Translations under genes and position numbers: made by a program | Assembly: GCA_022885665.1 (NCBI GenBank) | Contig: JAGQDJ010000214.1 | Coordinates: 1 to 64,000, forward strand | Direction of reading: 5' to 3' | DNA from: Triops longicaudatus | Taxonomy: Eukaryota; Arthropoda; Branchiopoda; Notostraca; Triopsidae | Length of the DNA: 64,000 bases | Notes under the pieces: model-generated | Database searches by the model: none | Told to the model about the DNA's origin: nothing | The model's input: the letters and a program-made list of their open reading frames with translations, nothing else | Shown here: in pieces, positions 23,884 to 36,700 of the stretch | Layout: each line of letters opens with the position of its first letter | How positions within the stretch are numbered: position 1 is the stretch's first letter

Positions 23884-24652
23884 TTAATAGTAACGGATGT
23901 AAGCAGGCTTGGCGGGTGCAGGGGCGACGGGGACAACGGGGGATGGAGCAACGGGTGCTTGGTAAACGGGAGCGTAGGCTTTGGACGTTTCCAGCTTCGG
24001 AGCCTCGTATTTATGAGCAGCAGGAGCCACTGGAACGGCAACTGGAGTTTGGATTTTGGGAGCTTCGTATTTAGGCTCTTCGTATTTGGGTTTCGCTACT
24101 TTGGGAGCCTCGTATTTCGGAGCTTCGTACGTCGGGCCATCATAAGCAGGCTTGGCAGCAGCAACAGCGGGAGCGGCGGCCCATTGTTCGGGGGTGAGTT
24201 TGGGGAGAGTGGGCAACATGGCAGCAATCTCGGCCGGCACTGGAGGAGGAGTCGGGAGGTGTTCTCCGGTAGCACGGAATCCGTTTTCGTCAGCAACCCA
24301 GCTCATCTGGATCGTCTGGCCGTCAGGAGCAATGTAAGAGCTGGAGCCTTGGGCAGCAGTGCCCATAGCTGAGCCAATTTGCTTCTGGTACTGGCTTTCT
24401 TGCATTGACGTCATATCGGAGCTCTCATAACTGTTGAATTGAAACTTACGTTAGTACATTCATATGATTTGATTTTGTGCATTACCTGTATTTGGAGCTT
24501 CCATCCAGGTTGCGAACATCTTCTTGCTTGGTAATGGTGGCGTATTTGGGAGCTTCTTCTTTGACTTCCTGTGGTGTTGCTTCGTAACTGTATGAACCGT
24601 AAGGGATTGATGTAGCAACCGCTACCAAGGCTGCAAGAATGAAAATCTTCAT
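23884..24652 (-). CDS. RR-1 type cuticle protein (Chitin_bind_4), 237 aa, two exons
   Basis: Structural protein of the exoskeleton that binds chitin. Exons are 24486-24652 and 23884-24430, joined through an intron of about 55 bp (donor CAG/GTAATG, acceptor CAACAG) in phase 2, giving 714 nt. It starts with a signal peptide (MKIFILAALVAVATS). The Rebers-Riddiford consensus (about residues 50-120) runs from KYSYESSD through SYIAPDGQTIQMSWVADENG to GEHLPTPPPVP; the soft-cuticle RR-1 form is indicated by this ending. The C-terminal tail is low-complexity, with repeats of YEAPK and KYEEPK followed by Ala/Pro/Val runs, ending AYIRYY. A short upstream TATA box and a close poly(A) signal fit a compact, highly expressed gene. 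This gene is the main evidence that the organism is an arthropod. Confidence 0.95.
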
Positions 24653-24738
24653 GTTGAACTAGTAGATTGTTGCACTGATTGAGCTTTTTGCTTGTGAGAC
24701 ACTTCGTGTTGCTCTGAATTTTCACTTTCGTTGTAGAC

Positions 24739-24746
24739 CTTTTATA
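24739..24746 (-). promoter_or_regulatory. TATA box of the cuticle protein gene
   Basis: TATAAAAG on the minus strand, 87 bp upstream of the ATG. A TTCAGAG about 25-30 bp downstream could serve as the arthropod initiator. TATA promoters are usual for cuticle protein genes. Confidence 0.65.
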
Positions 24747-25601
24747 CTCGACTACTTGCCCCTCCTTTCGCTTACCCTGCGTTCTAAGGCCCATCCTTTT
24801 CAAACGAGGTCACGGGTGGCGTGGAGAGTGTCTTATTGAAAAATATTTGTTTCAACCGTACTCTTCTTTTACCGCAATACAGTCTCAAGGTCGGAAACCA
24901 CATGGGTTGATTAAACATATTGAAATTTTGGCCGTGTATTTTTTACTTTAATATTTATACATTTTTTAATCGTTCTTTAACATCCTCATACGCTTTCTTT
25001 TTTGTGCCTGAAGGAAAGATTGTATATTATACGATTTCTTTATTTCCGTTTTTTTTTTTTTAAAAATCGACATATCGCTTTTGAATTTTCTAGAATTTAG
25101 CATTCGTAATATGACCAGATTTCAAAGTCAAATAGATAGTACATGGTGATTTTTTTGCCGAGTCCTAATCCTTTTTAAGCCTTTATTCCTCAACTCGAGC
25201 TTATACGCCATAATCATAACCGATCATAATCCGTGCAAGAAAGTCTTTAAGCCATAACGTAAAACGTCAATTGTATTGAAAGTCGTTCCCACACGCACCA
25301 GGAAATTAAATTTTCATTGTCCTTTAGAAAAGCAGTAGAAATATACACAGAAATATCGAAGTTTGTATCCTCGTGAAACACAAACCAAACGCTTCAAAAT
25401 TCAGATCCTGAAAAAATCTTCCCCGCGAGAGTCCAAAAGCCACGGCCACACTTGAGTCTGAACTAACCTCAAAGCGATGTTCCATATCATTTCAAGGCAG
25501 TGACAAATCTTGCTGCACTTTTTCCAATATCGATGAGATTCTGTACATTTTTCTTTGTCTTTCTTTCCATTTTTTTTTAAAGTCCTTATTTGTTCTTGCG
25601 T
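24747..25601. other. Intergenic region upstream of the cuticle gene
   Basis: AT-rich and without a recognised gene. It holds the upstream region of the cuticle gene and the 3' flank of the FkbM-type gene, both on the minus strand. Confidence 0.5.
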
Positions 25602-26974
25602 TCATTTTGCTTTAGCAAAAATAAAATCGTTCGCCAACCATTGCGGATGAGTAATTTCTGTGATCATTTCGTAACCTTTGTTCTCCATAAAGCGACGAAT
25701 GGCTTCTTTGCCTTCTTTCCCGTGAATGAACTCAACCGACAAAGTCTAGAATCGTACAGAAAACAAACCCTTTTAAAAATTTCAATAAAATCCGAAAATC
25801 TGAAATTAAAAACAAAAAGCTTTCTAGTTTAAAATATAAAAATTCTAAGAAAAAAAAATAGATGCTTACGTCGATGTCCACTTTATCCCAAGGAATGGTT
25901 TTCAATACTGGATATTCCGCTCCCTCGACATCCAAACTAAAATAATCGACCTGAGTGCGGTTCAAAGCCAAAAGAATCGAATAAAACGGAAAACATTGGA
26001 CGTCTTGATAGCCAGCCATCTTATTTCCCGCTTTGTATTCTGAAATCTTGCCCATATTCTTCTTTTGTTCGAAAGAAACCTTCAAGAAACAAAATATATA
26101 TATTTAAAAAAAAATGTCAATAAATAAATTTGTCTCTTCCAAACATCGTTATTTCTAATATTTATGAAAAATTCGGACTAAATTTCAGTCGTACCACTTG
26201 AGGATAAGGCGTAGTACTAAGACAGGCCGGTACTGACCACGCCTTTCTATGCTTAGTTTTCATATCAATGAGATTCTCTGGATCTGCTTCGATCAATATA
26301 CCTTCCCATTCCATAAAACGCTCAAAGTACAAAGTATTCGAGCGCGTTTCGCCGTCCAGGGCACCGCATTCCACGAAAAAGCCTTTTTTCTGTTGGAAAC
26401 AATGCGTAAGACACCTAATTAATTAATGCATCCTTTGCATTTGAATTAATGATTCTGCTTGTTTATTTATTATTCATTTTTTTCTATATTGATACTGTTC
26501 AGTTTAAAATGGAAGAAAAATATAAAATGATCGGAAACATGAAAAATATTTTTTTAATTTTGTATGAACATGAATCTTCTCAAAAGTGTAATTACTTTGT
26601 TGTCGAGAAGATCAATAACAGCTTGGGCTTGGCCCATTGAAGGGTTTTCGATATCAGGTTCAGCCAAATTAAGTTCTAATTTGGAAGGAGGCATTAAGAA
26701 ATGTTGACGAATCAGCGAAATCAGGCAAGGATCGTCTTGTGCGACTTGTTCATAGTTGACATAGTCTGTAAAGAAGGAAAGGAACATTAATAACTTCTAT
26801 TTTCTCATTTTAGTCATTTCTGATTTTTTTTTTCGTACCCAAGCTACAGCCTTCGAACTTTGGTTTGAAGAAATGCTTTCCATGGAAGTTTTGGTTGTAG
26901 CCGTAGAATAAGAGACATGCCAACGCAAAACCAACTATAAGGTAAACCAGGCTTCTTAAGGTTATAGTGCCCAT
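25602..26974 (-). CDS. Membrane-anchored FkbM-type methyltransferase-like protein (Star-like), 284 aa, five exons
   Basis: Exons in transcript order: 26839-26974, 26596-26765, 26195-26389, 25870-26079, 25602-25745, with all phases consistent (855 nt). Residues about 6-24 form one membrane segment (LVYLIVGFALACLLFYGY), so the protein is probably a type II membrane protein with its domain in the secretory lumen. A short stem follows, then a Rossmann-type FkbM domain: FFVECGALDGETRSNT (SAM-binding glycine motif), ILIEADPENL (acidic end of strand 2), VDYFSLDVEGAEYPVL, and the C-terminal VEFIHGKEGKEAI. Arthropods carry many such genes; the best-known relative is the fly protein Star, a trafficking factor for EGF-receptor ligands. 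Whether this copy methylates anything is not known. A donor-like AAA/GTAAGT at about 27053 and an acceptor TTATCAG at about 27000 suggest a 5' UTR intron. Confidence 0.87.
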
Positions 26975-27132
26975 TGTAACAATGAAAAAATGTTATCCTG
27001 ATAAACGAAGGATAAGGTGAATTATTTTTCAATATTTACAGAAAAACTTACTTTGGTATGCAGGTTAGAATATCGGTTTCTTAATAGTTTTCAGATGCTG
27101 AGAGTATGTAAGTAGGAAGAGATACGTTATTA

Positions 27133-27230
27133 GTGTGAGATGAAGTGAAGTTCGGTCCAAACTTCTCGCATTGTTAGGCGTTCAAATGTGAGATTCCAGG
27201 CGCCGTTTTTCTCTTTCACCAGGTAGATTC
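27133..27230 (-). CDS. Possible coding exon upstream of the FkbM-type gene
   Basis: After a good acceptor (TATTTTTCAG, ending at 27231) the minus strand has 32 open codons with coding-like use, including YLVKEKNGAWNLTFERL, and ends in TAA at 27130-27132. This would suit a terminal exon of an unknown minus-strand gene, or a leader exon of the FkbM-type gene. I could not find a preceding exon, so this remains tentative. Confidence 0.25.
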
Positions 27231-27752
27231 CTGAAAAATAAAGGAAAGTGATACTTTAATTAAAGTTTCGAGCTCTCCGCGTACAGAGATTACATACTTG
27301 GCAATTTACAATGGAATTTTAAAGAGATATGTTGTCGTCAGAACCATTCTACATCAAACTAAGTAACGCCTCTTTTGACCACAAAATCTTCTCAAACTCG
27401 ACACGTTATACCATCTCTTGGTAAGGGAAGAAGAATAAGCCTTGAGGAGTTTGAAGTCCGATTTCCGACTAAACGATCAAATTTCGTGGGGAGATATATC
27501 CCAATATTACTATGTATTCTGCATAAATTTTTTACAGAATAAGACATCAGCTTCTATTCTCTTCATTTCTCCTGTAAATACTCTTTTATTTTCAAAGCTA
27601 GTTTCTTTTTAAAAGCATCATAGTACTAGGAAGAGATCATAGGTGGCGCTTAAGTTTGTTTTCCTATCAAGGAACAGTCTATCAACAGTAATGACTAGTA
27701 CATAGGAAAAATATGCATTTCAGACGGTAGCTTGTCCCCAACTCCATCGAAA
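27231..27752. other. Divergent intergenic region between the FkbM-type gene and the KIAA2013 homologue
   Basis: The two genes point away from each other with less than 800 bp between their start codons, so their promoters must lie here. No TATA box stands out for either. Confidence 0.5.
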
Positions 27753-30700
27753 ATGAAGTAATTTGTCAAAAATACCTTATGTACACTAACCCAAAAGCTA
27801 TTTGTAGGTTTAGCAGTGATTATGTAGACATTATTAGGCGAATAAAGCGCTCTCTGGATTCCAAGTTATCGTAAGCCTTATTTTTTTTAATAAAAAACTC
27901 TCCATTAAAACCTTAGTTAAAACCCTGTTTTACAGGTACCGAAAAGCGCTTATCCTTTTCGCGCTCTGTTTCGCTTTTCTGCTTTATTTTGGACCTTCTG
28001 TGTACAGATTGCTCTTCCCCCATACGCGTCATTCGACAGGTAATGCTAATTGTTGTCACCTGACTCATCAACACGTGACTCATTCCCTTCTTTCCTATAG
28101 CTGTTACATTGCCTACGCAATTAATGCAATCATGTCATACCTTCTACCGAAAACAAATTTTTCCTACAATTTTCCAGATTTTCCACAATATTTTTTTTTA
28201 AATTTCGGAGTATAAGAGCTAGGAATTTAGTGTCGTACAATGAAAATTCATTGCTTAATTAAATCTTAATAGGTTAGTTATACGAACTTATTTTTATTTA
28301 TTTTTTACGGATTTTTTATTTTATATTTTGTTTCTCGATGGTTTAAGTCGGCGATCGCCATCTGTTGATCAAATTATCGACTACTGTTAACATCTTTATA
28401 TTTCGCAGACCCTGCCGCTCGTTGTTTGGAGCAAAAACTAGATGGCACCACATCCGATGCGTTCCAGAATGAAGACACGATTATCCAACGTGTTCCATTA
28501 GGGGAAGGCGAGCCTTCTTGGCCTTTATTTATGGGCAACGGCTGGGTGGGCATGCTTGCCGAGCCTGGTTCGCCGGTTTACATCAAACACGGACGCACAT
28601 TATCGCTTCCTGTTCCTTATCACCCAATCGTGTCAATACCTTTAGAAGAACTGGACGACAAGCATTACCAAGCTGCCAGCGTTCTCCGTTTCACGCACGG
28701 AATCGTTCAACGATTCCAATGTGCTGCGTACCAAAATACGCCGCTAGATGTCACCGAACAATACTACGCTCACCGAACTCTACCATTCCTGTTAGTACAG
28801 GAGATTTCTATTACGAATCAAGGCAAAGAAGACGTTAACTTAGAACTCAAGCGAAGAGGTGTGGGGGCGTGGCCTTTAGCCAATAGTCGAACCACGATGT
28901 AAGCACTTCGCTGTTGTCATGTATACCGTTTATGTGTGACAGGGGAATCACGTTATAACGAACTCTTTTTGAACACCAAATATAATTCGGTATATCCGGT
29001 TATATTAGATAATTTTACATTTCAAGAGATTCTTTATAACGAGATTTTACATTACTTGACAGAATTTGATTACTTTTGTTTCCAATAATAGACATATATT
29101 TTTGTTATTTTTAAAGGCTGAAACATGGCAACGATCACAAAGAGTTCGTTGTCGTCACCGGATTGATCGACGTACCCAAATCGTATCCAATACAGCGAGT
29201 TGCGGTTTCCATTGTTTCTACCAACATTCCAAAACGCGTTGAAGTACGATTGTCTTGGAGGAATTATTCGATTTAAAAACTTGTTCTACTCGAAGAGGAT
29301 TTATTCTACATATTTACACTTCCTCTTGTACACTTTTTGTATCTTTATTTTTAGTTTTTGGAATTCCTTCGATTTTCTTAAATCGTGTGTTTCAGAACTT
29401 CTTTTGACTTTTCTATTTTCGTAATTTTTTTAGGTGAAAGCTAAGGCTACGGTTTCTTTGAAAGTATTTACAGCAGTGGCCTATTCGACCGTTTTGACCG
29501 ATCGGAGTGATTACGATCACGAATCCAGTGAAGTGGAGCTCCGGGCAATCAGCGTAAAAACGATTTTTTTTTCGAGAAGAAATTGTAATTCTTATTTTTA
29601 TTTGAAATTTAGTATATAAAAGAAGCTGGTCGTTTGAATTCGCGTAAGCTGAAGTACGAGCATACGCAAGTGTGGCAGCACTTATGGAGCTCGGGAATGG
29701 GCATCAGTCCTTCCAAAGCGTTGGACGCCGTTAACGGAGATCGTATCAACGCGACGTTGTACTATACGCTGTCGCAAGTACGGGCGTTATTGCACGAAAA
29801 GTCGGCGCTGGGTGCAAACAAAGAGGAGTTGAACAGCTTTTTGGCGTATACCGAGGGCTGTTACGGTGGTCATCACACTTTGTAAGAATTTTGGCCTTAA
29901 AACAGAGTATATTGCTTGATTTCCAATTTTGTGAATTTTCTTGTTTGTTTGTACGCTTTATGCGTATTGAAAAATTTTTACGTATTTTTCTATGTGCAGG
30001 CAAGCTGTGAATCTATGGGCGGATTTACGGACGGTAGAAGACCTTCAAAGAGTTACGTCTCTATGGTTAATGACGCTGGAGAAAAATGGCTGCCATAATT
30101 TACTGCGTACGGGCGCAGATGGTGTCATGCAAGCCATGGTCCTAAGCTTCGGAGCTTTGAAGTTTAGCAACCAGCACTTGGAATTTAACATGCAGCCGAA
30201 AGATCTGCACCGTGACTTCCATTTCAGGTAAATTATGCTCTCCAATTCTGCGCTTTAAAGTTTTCAAAATGTCAGAGGGAAATCTGTTTTCGCACGGTAA
30301 GTTGGCGGTAAGTTACAGATAACTTAGCCAATGAGACATAGCACAAATACGCAAAAAAGGCATCAATAGGAGGTCTAGTTGTTACGAGACATTTATCGTA
30401 CGTCTTAAAAGATGATTCAAGACGTGTGTGATACATGTTAAGGTGTGTTAGAATGAAAAAGTGAGTGAGTGGAGTCGTTTTAGCGATTACTTGAACTTGG
30501 AAAGCAATTTGAAATTTCTTCGGTGAACCGACAAAAATAGCGCTCGAAAGCTGTGGAATAATAATTTAATGTTCAAAGTTTCTAGAAAGAATAACGAAAT
30601 TGCACATTAACGTTCTTTATATAAGATGGTACCGCCATGTTTAGACTACTTCCCACTGTTGAGGTTAACAAAATTTATGAGCAAGCTTTATTTGACGTTA

Positions 30701-32616
30701 AATTCTCATATTTTGCTGCATAGTCTGCATAATCTTGGAAGATTCATGAGTAACAAACTCTATTGTAGCTTTTCATGTTTAATCATAGCTATGTTCTCGC
30801 CGTGGAAGCGGTTTCGAATGTTCCAGTAACGGCCGTAGCACGTGGCATCCATTTCCGTCGTCCGTTTAACGAACGCTTTTGTATTTGACAACTACTGGTT
30901 TTAACCGTGTTATTTACGTTATTCTGTTAGTAATATGTGCATTTGCTATGTCTCAAACTGAAGGTATTACGAAGTTAATTAGAAAGTTTTACTTCGGTAA
31001 ACTCAGAAACATACGCATTAGTGCCTAAGATTGTCCTGTATGGAATATTGGTAAAGGGGAGGGTTCCGTTCAAACGAGCCAATCAATAAAGCCTTAGATG
31101 ACGTCTTGGCTCGCAGTGCGGTAATGTAAGGGAGGGAAGTTGGGGTAACAGTTTGAATTTGAATGGGCCAATCAGATTTTAGCATCAAGTTCGTAAGCAT
31201 GTTCATTGGCTGTATTGCCAGTCTTTCATTATAGCGAACGGATTTCCTTGTGCCATTGCATTTTCCACAGTTTTGTTTTCATGAATTGCGCTTTTTCCTC
31301 GCGTGTGTGTTGTTTTCTGTGATAAGGTATTTATGGGTTACGGGGGTCGGGTTTTCGCAGGAGACTCAATTATGGTAACGCGACACACGTAAACATTTCC
31401 GTGTTTGTGCAAGACGATAATCGCGCAGCCATTTACGTCGCGTTGGACCGAAGCGACAAGAATTATTACGCTTGTGATGGCGGTTGCTTAGACGCTCCGG
31501 TGCAGTTAGGGTAAGCTGGAAAATGAAAACGTTTTACTAAAAGTGTTCGGGTTCTATTCGAAGACAAAAGAAGAGATAAACACACATAAAACTCCTAACG
31601 CAATTTTTTCTTTGTTCCAATTTCTTTCGCGCGGGTGAACCATTTCTGTGGCTCAGCCCGAGCAAATTACAGTTTCCTGTCAAACTGACAGATCCTCCAA
31701 CCGCGGTCTTATACATTACTTCTGACAAGCAACACATGGAAGAGCTGAAGCACACAATCCACGTCAAAGAAGTGGCAGAAGGTAAGAACAACGGACATTT
31801 ATTTTCCCATGAAAGGTGGATAACAATAGAAAACAAAGGAGACAAAAACGCTAAAAGGTTTTCTTTTCGGAAAAATAAGGCAGAAGGTACATTCTAAACC
31901 CCGAGTTATGATCACATTTTACAGGAAACTCAACCAGTGATGTATCCCAACACATGTTCGTCCTTTTACGATGAGTACCCGACGTAGTGCACTTATTCGC
32001 AGAAATAATGCAGAACCAAGAATTAGGAATGCATGGGTTTCATGCAGTTTTTAAATAAGACAATGATTAACATCCATTTTAATTTCTTGACTTGTAAGTT
32101 TAAACACTTGCAACGGATAACCGCGAGCAGCGAACATAATTAAGCTTATTCGTTGCGTTATTGTCAGATATACAAGATATATCTAGTACATACATCTAGA
32201 TACGTACATCTAGTACGTACAGTAAATCTTGTACCGACGTAATGGAACGCATTGGAGGTGTATGTTAGGGTACGTGAAGCTAATGTTGCGTAATAGGATC
32301 GATTTGCGATCATTTAAGGTTAGGATATGTGCTATGGGAAGCGAAACTGATTGTAAAGGCTAGGGAAGGTTGGAAGTTGTACATTGTCTAACTAATCTCT
32401 TTCTTTCCTTGATATCTAGCCCCGGCTCATGAACACCACGTCATTGCGCTGCACCGGCACGGCCATCATTTGGGCGCGATTCCGACATTCTTCTGGGCTT
32501 CTGTCTGTCTGCTCATCATTGCCTTCCACTTGTTCTTGTTTAAGCTCATCTACAATGAGTATTGCAGCAATGCAGCAGGTGGAAATAGTCGCATGCGCAA
32601 GTTTTCCGACTTCTGA
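27753..32616 (+). CDS. KIAA2013 homologue, membrane protein, ten exons
   Basis: Exons: 27753-27757 (candidate start), 27936-28039, 28409-28898, 29117-29243, 29434-29553, 29613-29881, 30000-30227, 31361-31510, 31657-31781, 32420-32616; 1815 nt, 604 aa, compared with roughly 630 in the human protein. There is one membrane segment near the N-terminus (KALILFALCFAFLLYFGP), a large lumenal or extracellular domain, and a second membrane segment near the C-terminus (FFWASVCLLIIAFHLFLF). The family hallmarks are visible: GADGVMQAMVLSFGALKF, YYACDGGCLDAPVQL, LYITSDKQHMEELKHT and the C-terminal FKLIYNEYC. The function of the family is largely uncharacterised. The first exon, ATGAA before a donor GTAATT, is my inference: it gives MKYRKALIL and the only sensible phase, but such a tiny exon needs transcript support. 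From 27936 on the model is firm. Confidence 0.9.
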
Positions 32617-33783
32617 ACAAGCCAGAAGTACAAAACTTGGGAGTTACAAGCTTGAGAGAAAATTAAGATAACGTGACGTGACAAAAGGAGAGCCACACAA
32701 GTAACAGTTATCCCAAAGTGCTGCAGAAGAAAGCTTTCTATTACTGTCCCAGTCTTTTACGAGTCGCCGGTGCGATGGAACTGGGGAGATATATTGACTG
32801 GGGGTGTGATTATAATTCATGGAAAAAGGAAGACAAACTAAAAAATATTATAAACAGTTTTATAAAAGTTTGAAACAAAGTACACGCTAAGACATTACTT
32901 CCTGGTAAAGCAATTAATTATGCAATTCCCACACAACGTTTGATAGTTCGTCCTGTATTGTCTTATTTAATAGGATTTTTTTTTTCTTTTCTTTTCCGGT
33001 ACGTGATGCTCACTGGTACTGTACAGCAGTACTGCGGCTGCTTAAAAACGATTCTTTAGAATTGCAATTTCATGTGACAGAGTTGAACTTCGCTGAAATC
33101 CTTTTTTTTCGGACTTACGTATAAGCCTGCTAGCGTCTGATAGCAGTTTTGTAGTTTCAGTAGCATCGCTAGATGACACTGGTGAATTTGGTAAAAAACC
33201 AAAGGAACAGAACTTCGGAGAATTCTTGATGCTTGAAAATTTTATTTGTTGAGAGCATCATTTGTCAACCACCTGAATGGCGATTCCATCCTACACGCTA
33301 AAATTATTAGTGCATTAGTATAATATCATACATTAGTAAGTTAAGCGATTAATGTGACTGAAATATTCAAACCTCCGAACATGGCGAACATAACATACAG
33401 ACACCACTGTCCTTACATCCATAAAACCTGAACACTCGGCGCTAGCTGAAGATGACGAAAGCATCAAAACATACATAGGCATATTTACAAACGTAGACAT
33501 CATTCTTTGTAAAAGTACACAAAAATTATATTCGAAATTAACATGCTTTCTGTCACTATGACGAATTTTAGCTGGCTAGCTTCACAGTACTTGGTAAACT
33601 TGTTGAGCAAAGCGTTAATTTCGGGAACTCGTGATTTTTTTCCCGAAACATTGACATTATCCGCGCAAGCTTTTCTGCGCCATTAAAACTTTTTTCAGGT
33701 TTCAGAAAGCGCATACTAATTTTAGCCTTGCTAAACACGGTTAAACGTTACATTATATCACCATCATTTAAATCCCCCGACTC
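32617..33783. other. Convergent 3' region of the KIAA2013 homologue and the LRR gene
   Basis: No gene recognised. TTTATT at about 33241, AATAAA on the minus strand, could end the LRR transcript about 540 bp after its stop. Confidence 0.5.
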
Positions 33784-36700
33784 TTAACTGGATTCCGGCG
33801 GATACCACCCAACATTAACGTCCATATTTCCGGTTTGGATTTTGCTTTTGAGAAGCGCGTATTCAGGAGCTTGGATCTAAATCGCAGAAATTTAAGTTTG
33901 ACGCTAAATATTCGGAAGTTATAATTTTCGTTGAAAACTGAACTTGATTTGTTGAAAAGGGACTGGGCCAAGTTTAATAAAGCTTAAAAGTTTTGGCAAG
34001 AGAGAACAAAGCGCCAAGTTGGAGAAGGAGGTATTTGAAGGTGGAAAGTAATGAGCAACTAATTATGTGTAATTTATGTCCGAAAGGGGAAAGACGAATA
34101 CCGCTTGGACGTGATGGGTAACGGATTTTCTGGCTGCAGTTAGTAAAAGCTCGTAAATCTAGTCATACGGGTACTAGTAGGGGAAACTTGCTTAGCTAGA
34201 TGAATGGGAAGCTGGGAGAAAAAGGAGTTTGTGAAAAGTAAGGAATTAATGGGATGAGAAAGTTTGGAGAGTGTTTTAAAGGGTATACAGTATACCTTAG
34301 TGCAGTACCAGATCCGTAAAACGCGAAGGTCGTTGGAACTTTCCAGAATTGCCGTTAAAGTGGAGAGAGAAATGTACGGGCAGTCATCCAAGGTCAGATG
34401 CGACAGCTGTGACATCGGGTTCACCTGGCAATGAAAACTTGCCAGAATTGGTCTTTGAACAAAAGTTCGTGATCTTGTAGCAATTTTGTCAGTGAAGTTT
34501 TCAATTTTGTCAATGAAGCGCGGCAAAAATACTTTGGTTTGACTGAACATTAAAGCAGAATAGGTAAGAATTGAAACGGACTAGCTGAAGAAATGCTTTA
34601 TAGTAATGAGATTCTATTACTAATATAAGTAAAACTAATCAATTGTGTGGTATTTCCCCATAGTCCGTCATTTGGCAGAAATACTTCCAAATTCCGCTGA
34701 CGTATTCGTTCGTCCTGAAGAAATGGTTCTTGGAACCGGCTTAGGAATGCAAATATTGCTGAAAGTTTGCATGACGCGCTCGTGTTATCACGTAAAACGT
34801 GCAGAAATGTTGCCAGCAATACTGTATTTTCTTGTGTACACGGCCTTATTTGAATTGCAAAGTCGATTCCCGGAATATGTCTTCACGTTATTAGGCTCTT
34901 TTGAGATTTACACGTATTTCTGCGAACTTGACAACCTAGCGAATCATTATTTCTGCGAACCAAACTGTCTTATAAGAAAAAGTATACTTCCACATTTTTT
35001 GCAGGTTTAGACTTCTAATTATCGGCGCATAACTGCAGAAATCTAATAAATTACTGGCATATTTCTGCACATACGATCATTTGGCTTAATTAAGAGCCAG
35101 AAATGCCAGGAAAGACCGATTTTCATAGCCGGTTTACGTAATACCAGGAAGGTGAAGCAATAAGGTGGAGCCATACCTGGAATATTTCTTGCAACCCAGC
35201 GTCTGTGATGTCATGACAGTTCTTGAGGAAGATTTTCCGTATGTTCTGGCACGCGTGCAGCAACTGCTTGAACATTAAACTCGGTACATTGACTCCCGGT
35301 ACCGCCCAGAACTCCAAGACTTCCAAATGTTGGAACATATTGGCACAAAAGATCTCCATTGGCTGGAAATGACATATCTCTGCCAATGCCAACTTGACCA
35401 ACCTTGGACAGCTTAATCCAATAGCTATTTTCCCGGAAAATTTCAGCATTTTAACCAATAATTTTAGTAAAAAATAAAAAAAATATTTCTACCCGTTAAA
35501 TCTGCGGAAGTGAACCGATTTAGAATGAGATTTTGCAGCCGCGGGCCGCAGATTTGCAGCAAGGGCAGAATGGCTTCGTCAAAGTCCAAACTTAAGTTGG
35601 AGCTGTTTGTTATAGCGAGTTCAGTTAAATGGGCCAGTTCGCAAAAAATTAAGAGCGACGAATTGGATAAGAATCCAGCGACCAAAGCTACGCTTCGCAG
35701 ATTGGGACACCGCTCCACGGCCGTCTGCAGACTCAAGTCACTGTCGACTTCGATGCAAGTTTTCAGAGTCTGCAAACCGTAATTGACGATGTCCGGATGG
35801 CTTACGCTGGATTCCAGCAAATTCAGCACTTCGAAAGCCTTTTTCATTTTAGAAAGGAGAAGATACAAGATCGAATTAAATGCGAATGGTGCGCTCGTTG
35901 GAATGGAAGACCAGAGAAGATATTACTTTGGAGAAATCGGGATAATTTATGGCGTAGAAATTTGAAAGATCTTTTTTGTTCTTCTCAATTTTTCAAGACT
36001 TTTTCCTTGTCATATTTGTCTATTTTGTTCTGTGAAACTAATCTGCAGAATCAAATTAAGACAATTTCGAATTTGTGCGGAAATAATAGGTTAATTTGAC
36101 AACTTTTTTTGAAAATTTCGCATAATTTTTTTTCAATAATTTTGAATGATGAATAATTTTTCGATGAGTTTTGTCAAAAATCTTCTCAGGAGATTATAAA
36201 CTTTTTGCACTATAGCTCTTCATCAAGGTTTTTGTTAAAAAAAAGTTTGAAAATAGCTCGTTTCCTGTTTGGCGTCCGCGTAAAGCGAGATCCTAATGTG
36301 GCTTCCTATATAAAGCGTGTTCCACAACCCGCGTAAAGCGAGACTACTTACACGTTACACTTTTTGAATGTTTTAAAATTTCTTTCTTAGCAACAATATT
36401 TCGTTAAGAAGATGTTTAACCTACAATTTATTAGAATTATAGCTTCTTATCCCAATATATTCTCCTTTTATCATAATTTCACGGATATTTTCCCTCTTGG
36501 TATTAAAAGCTTTTAAGAAATCTTTCAAAGGAATACTCATGAAAAGGAACAATGAAAAGATGGGCACCCAGAAAATGAATTGAGTTTACCTGGAAAAGGT
36601 ATTCATATTCCAGTTCTTTGAGGTTAGGCAAGTTGTGCAGAACTTGGATAATGCCCTGCGGCGTCGTGCGGGTTTCGAGGAGGTTGAGATGCTGCAAGTT

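Noticed and set aside
23818..24372. 184-codon plus-strand frame
   Set aside because: It is the antisense shadow of the cuticle protein repeats.
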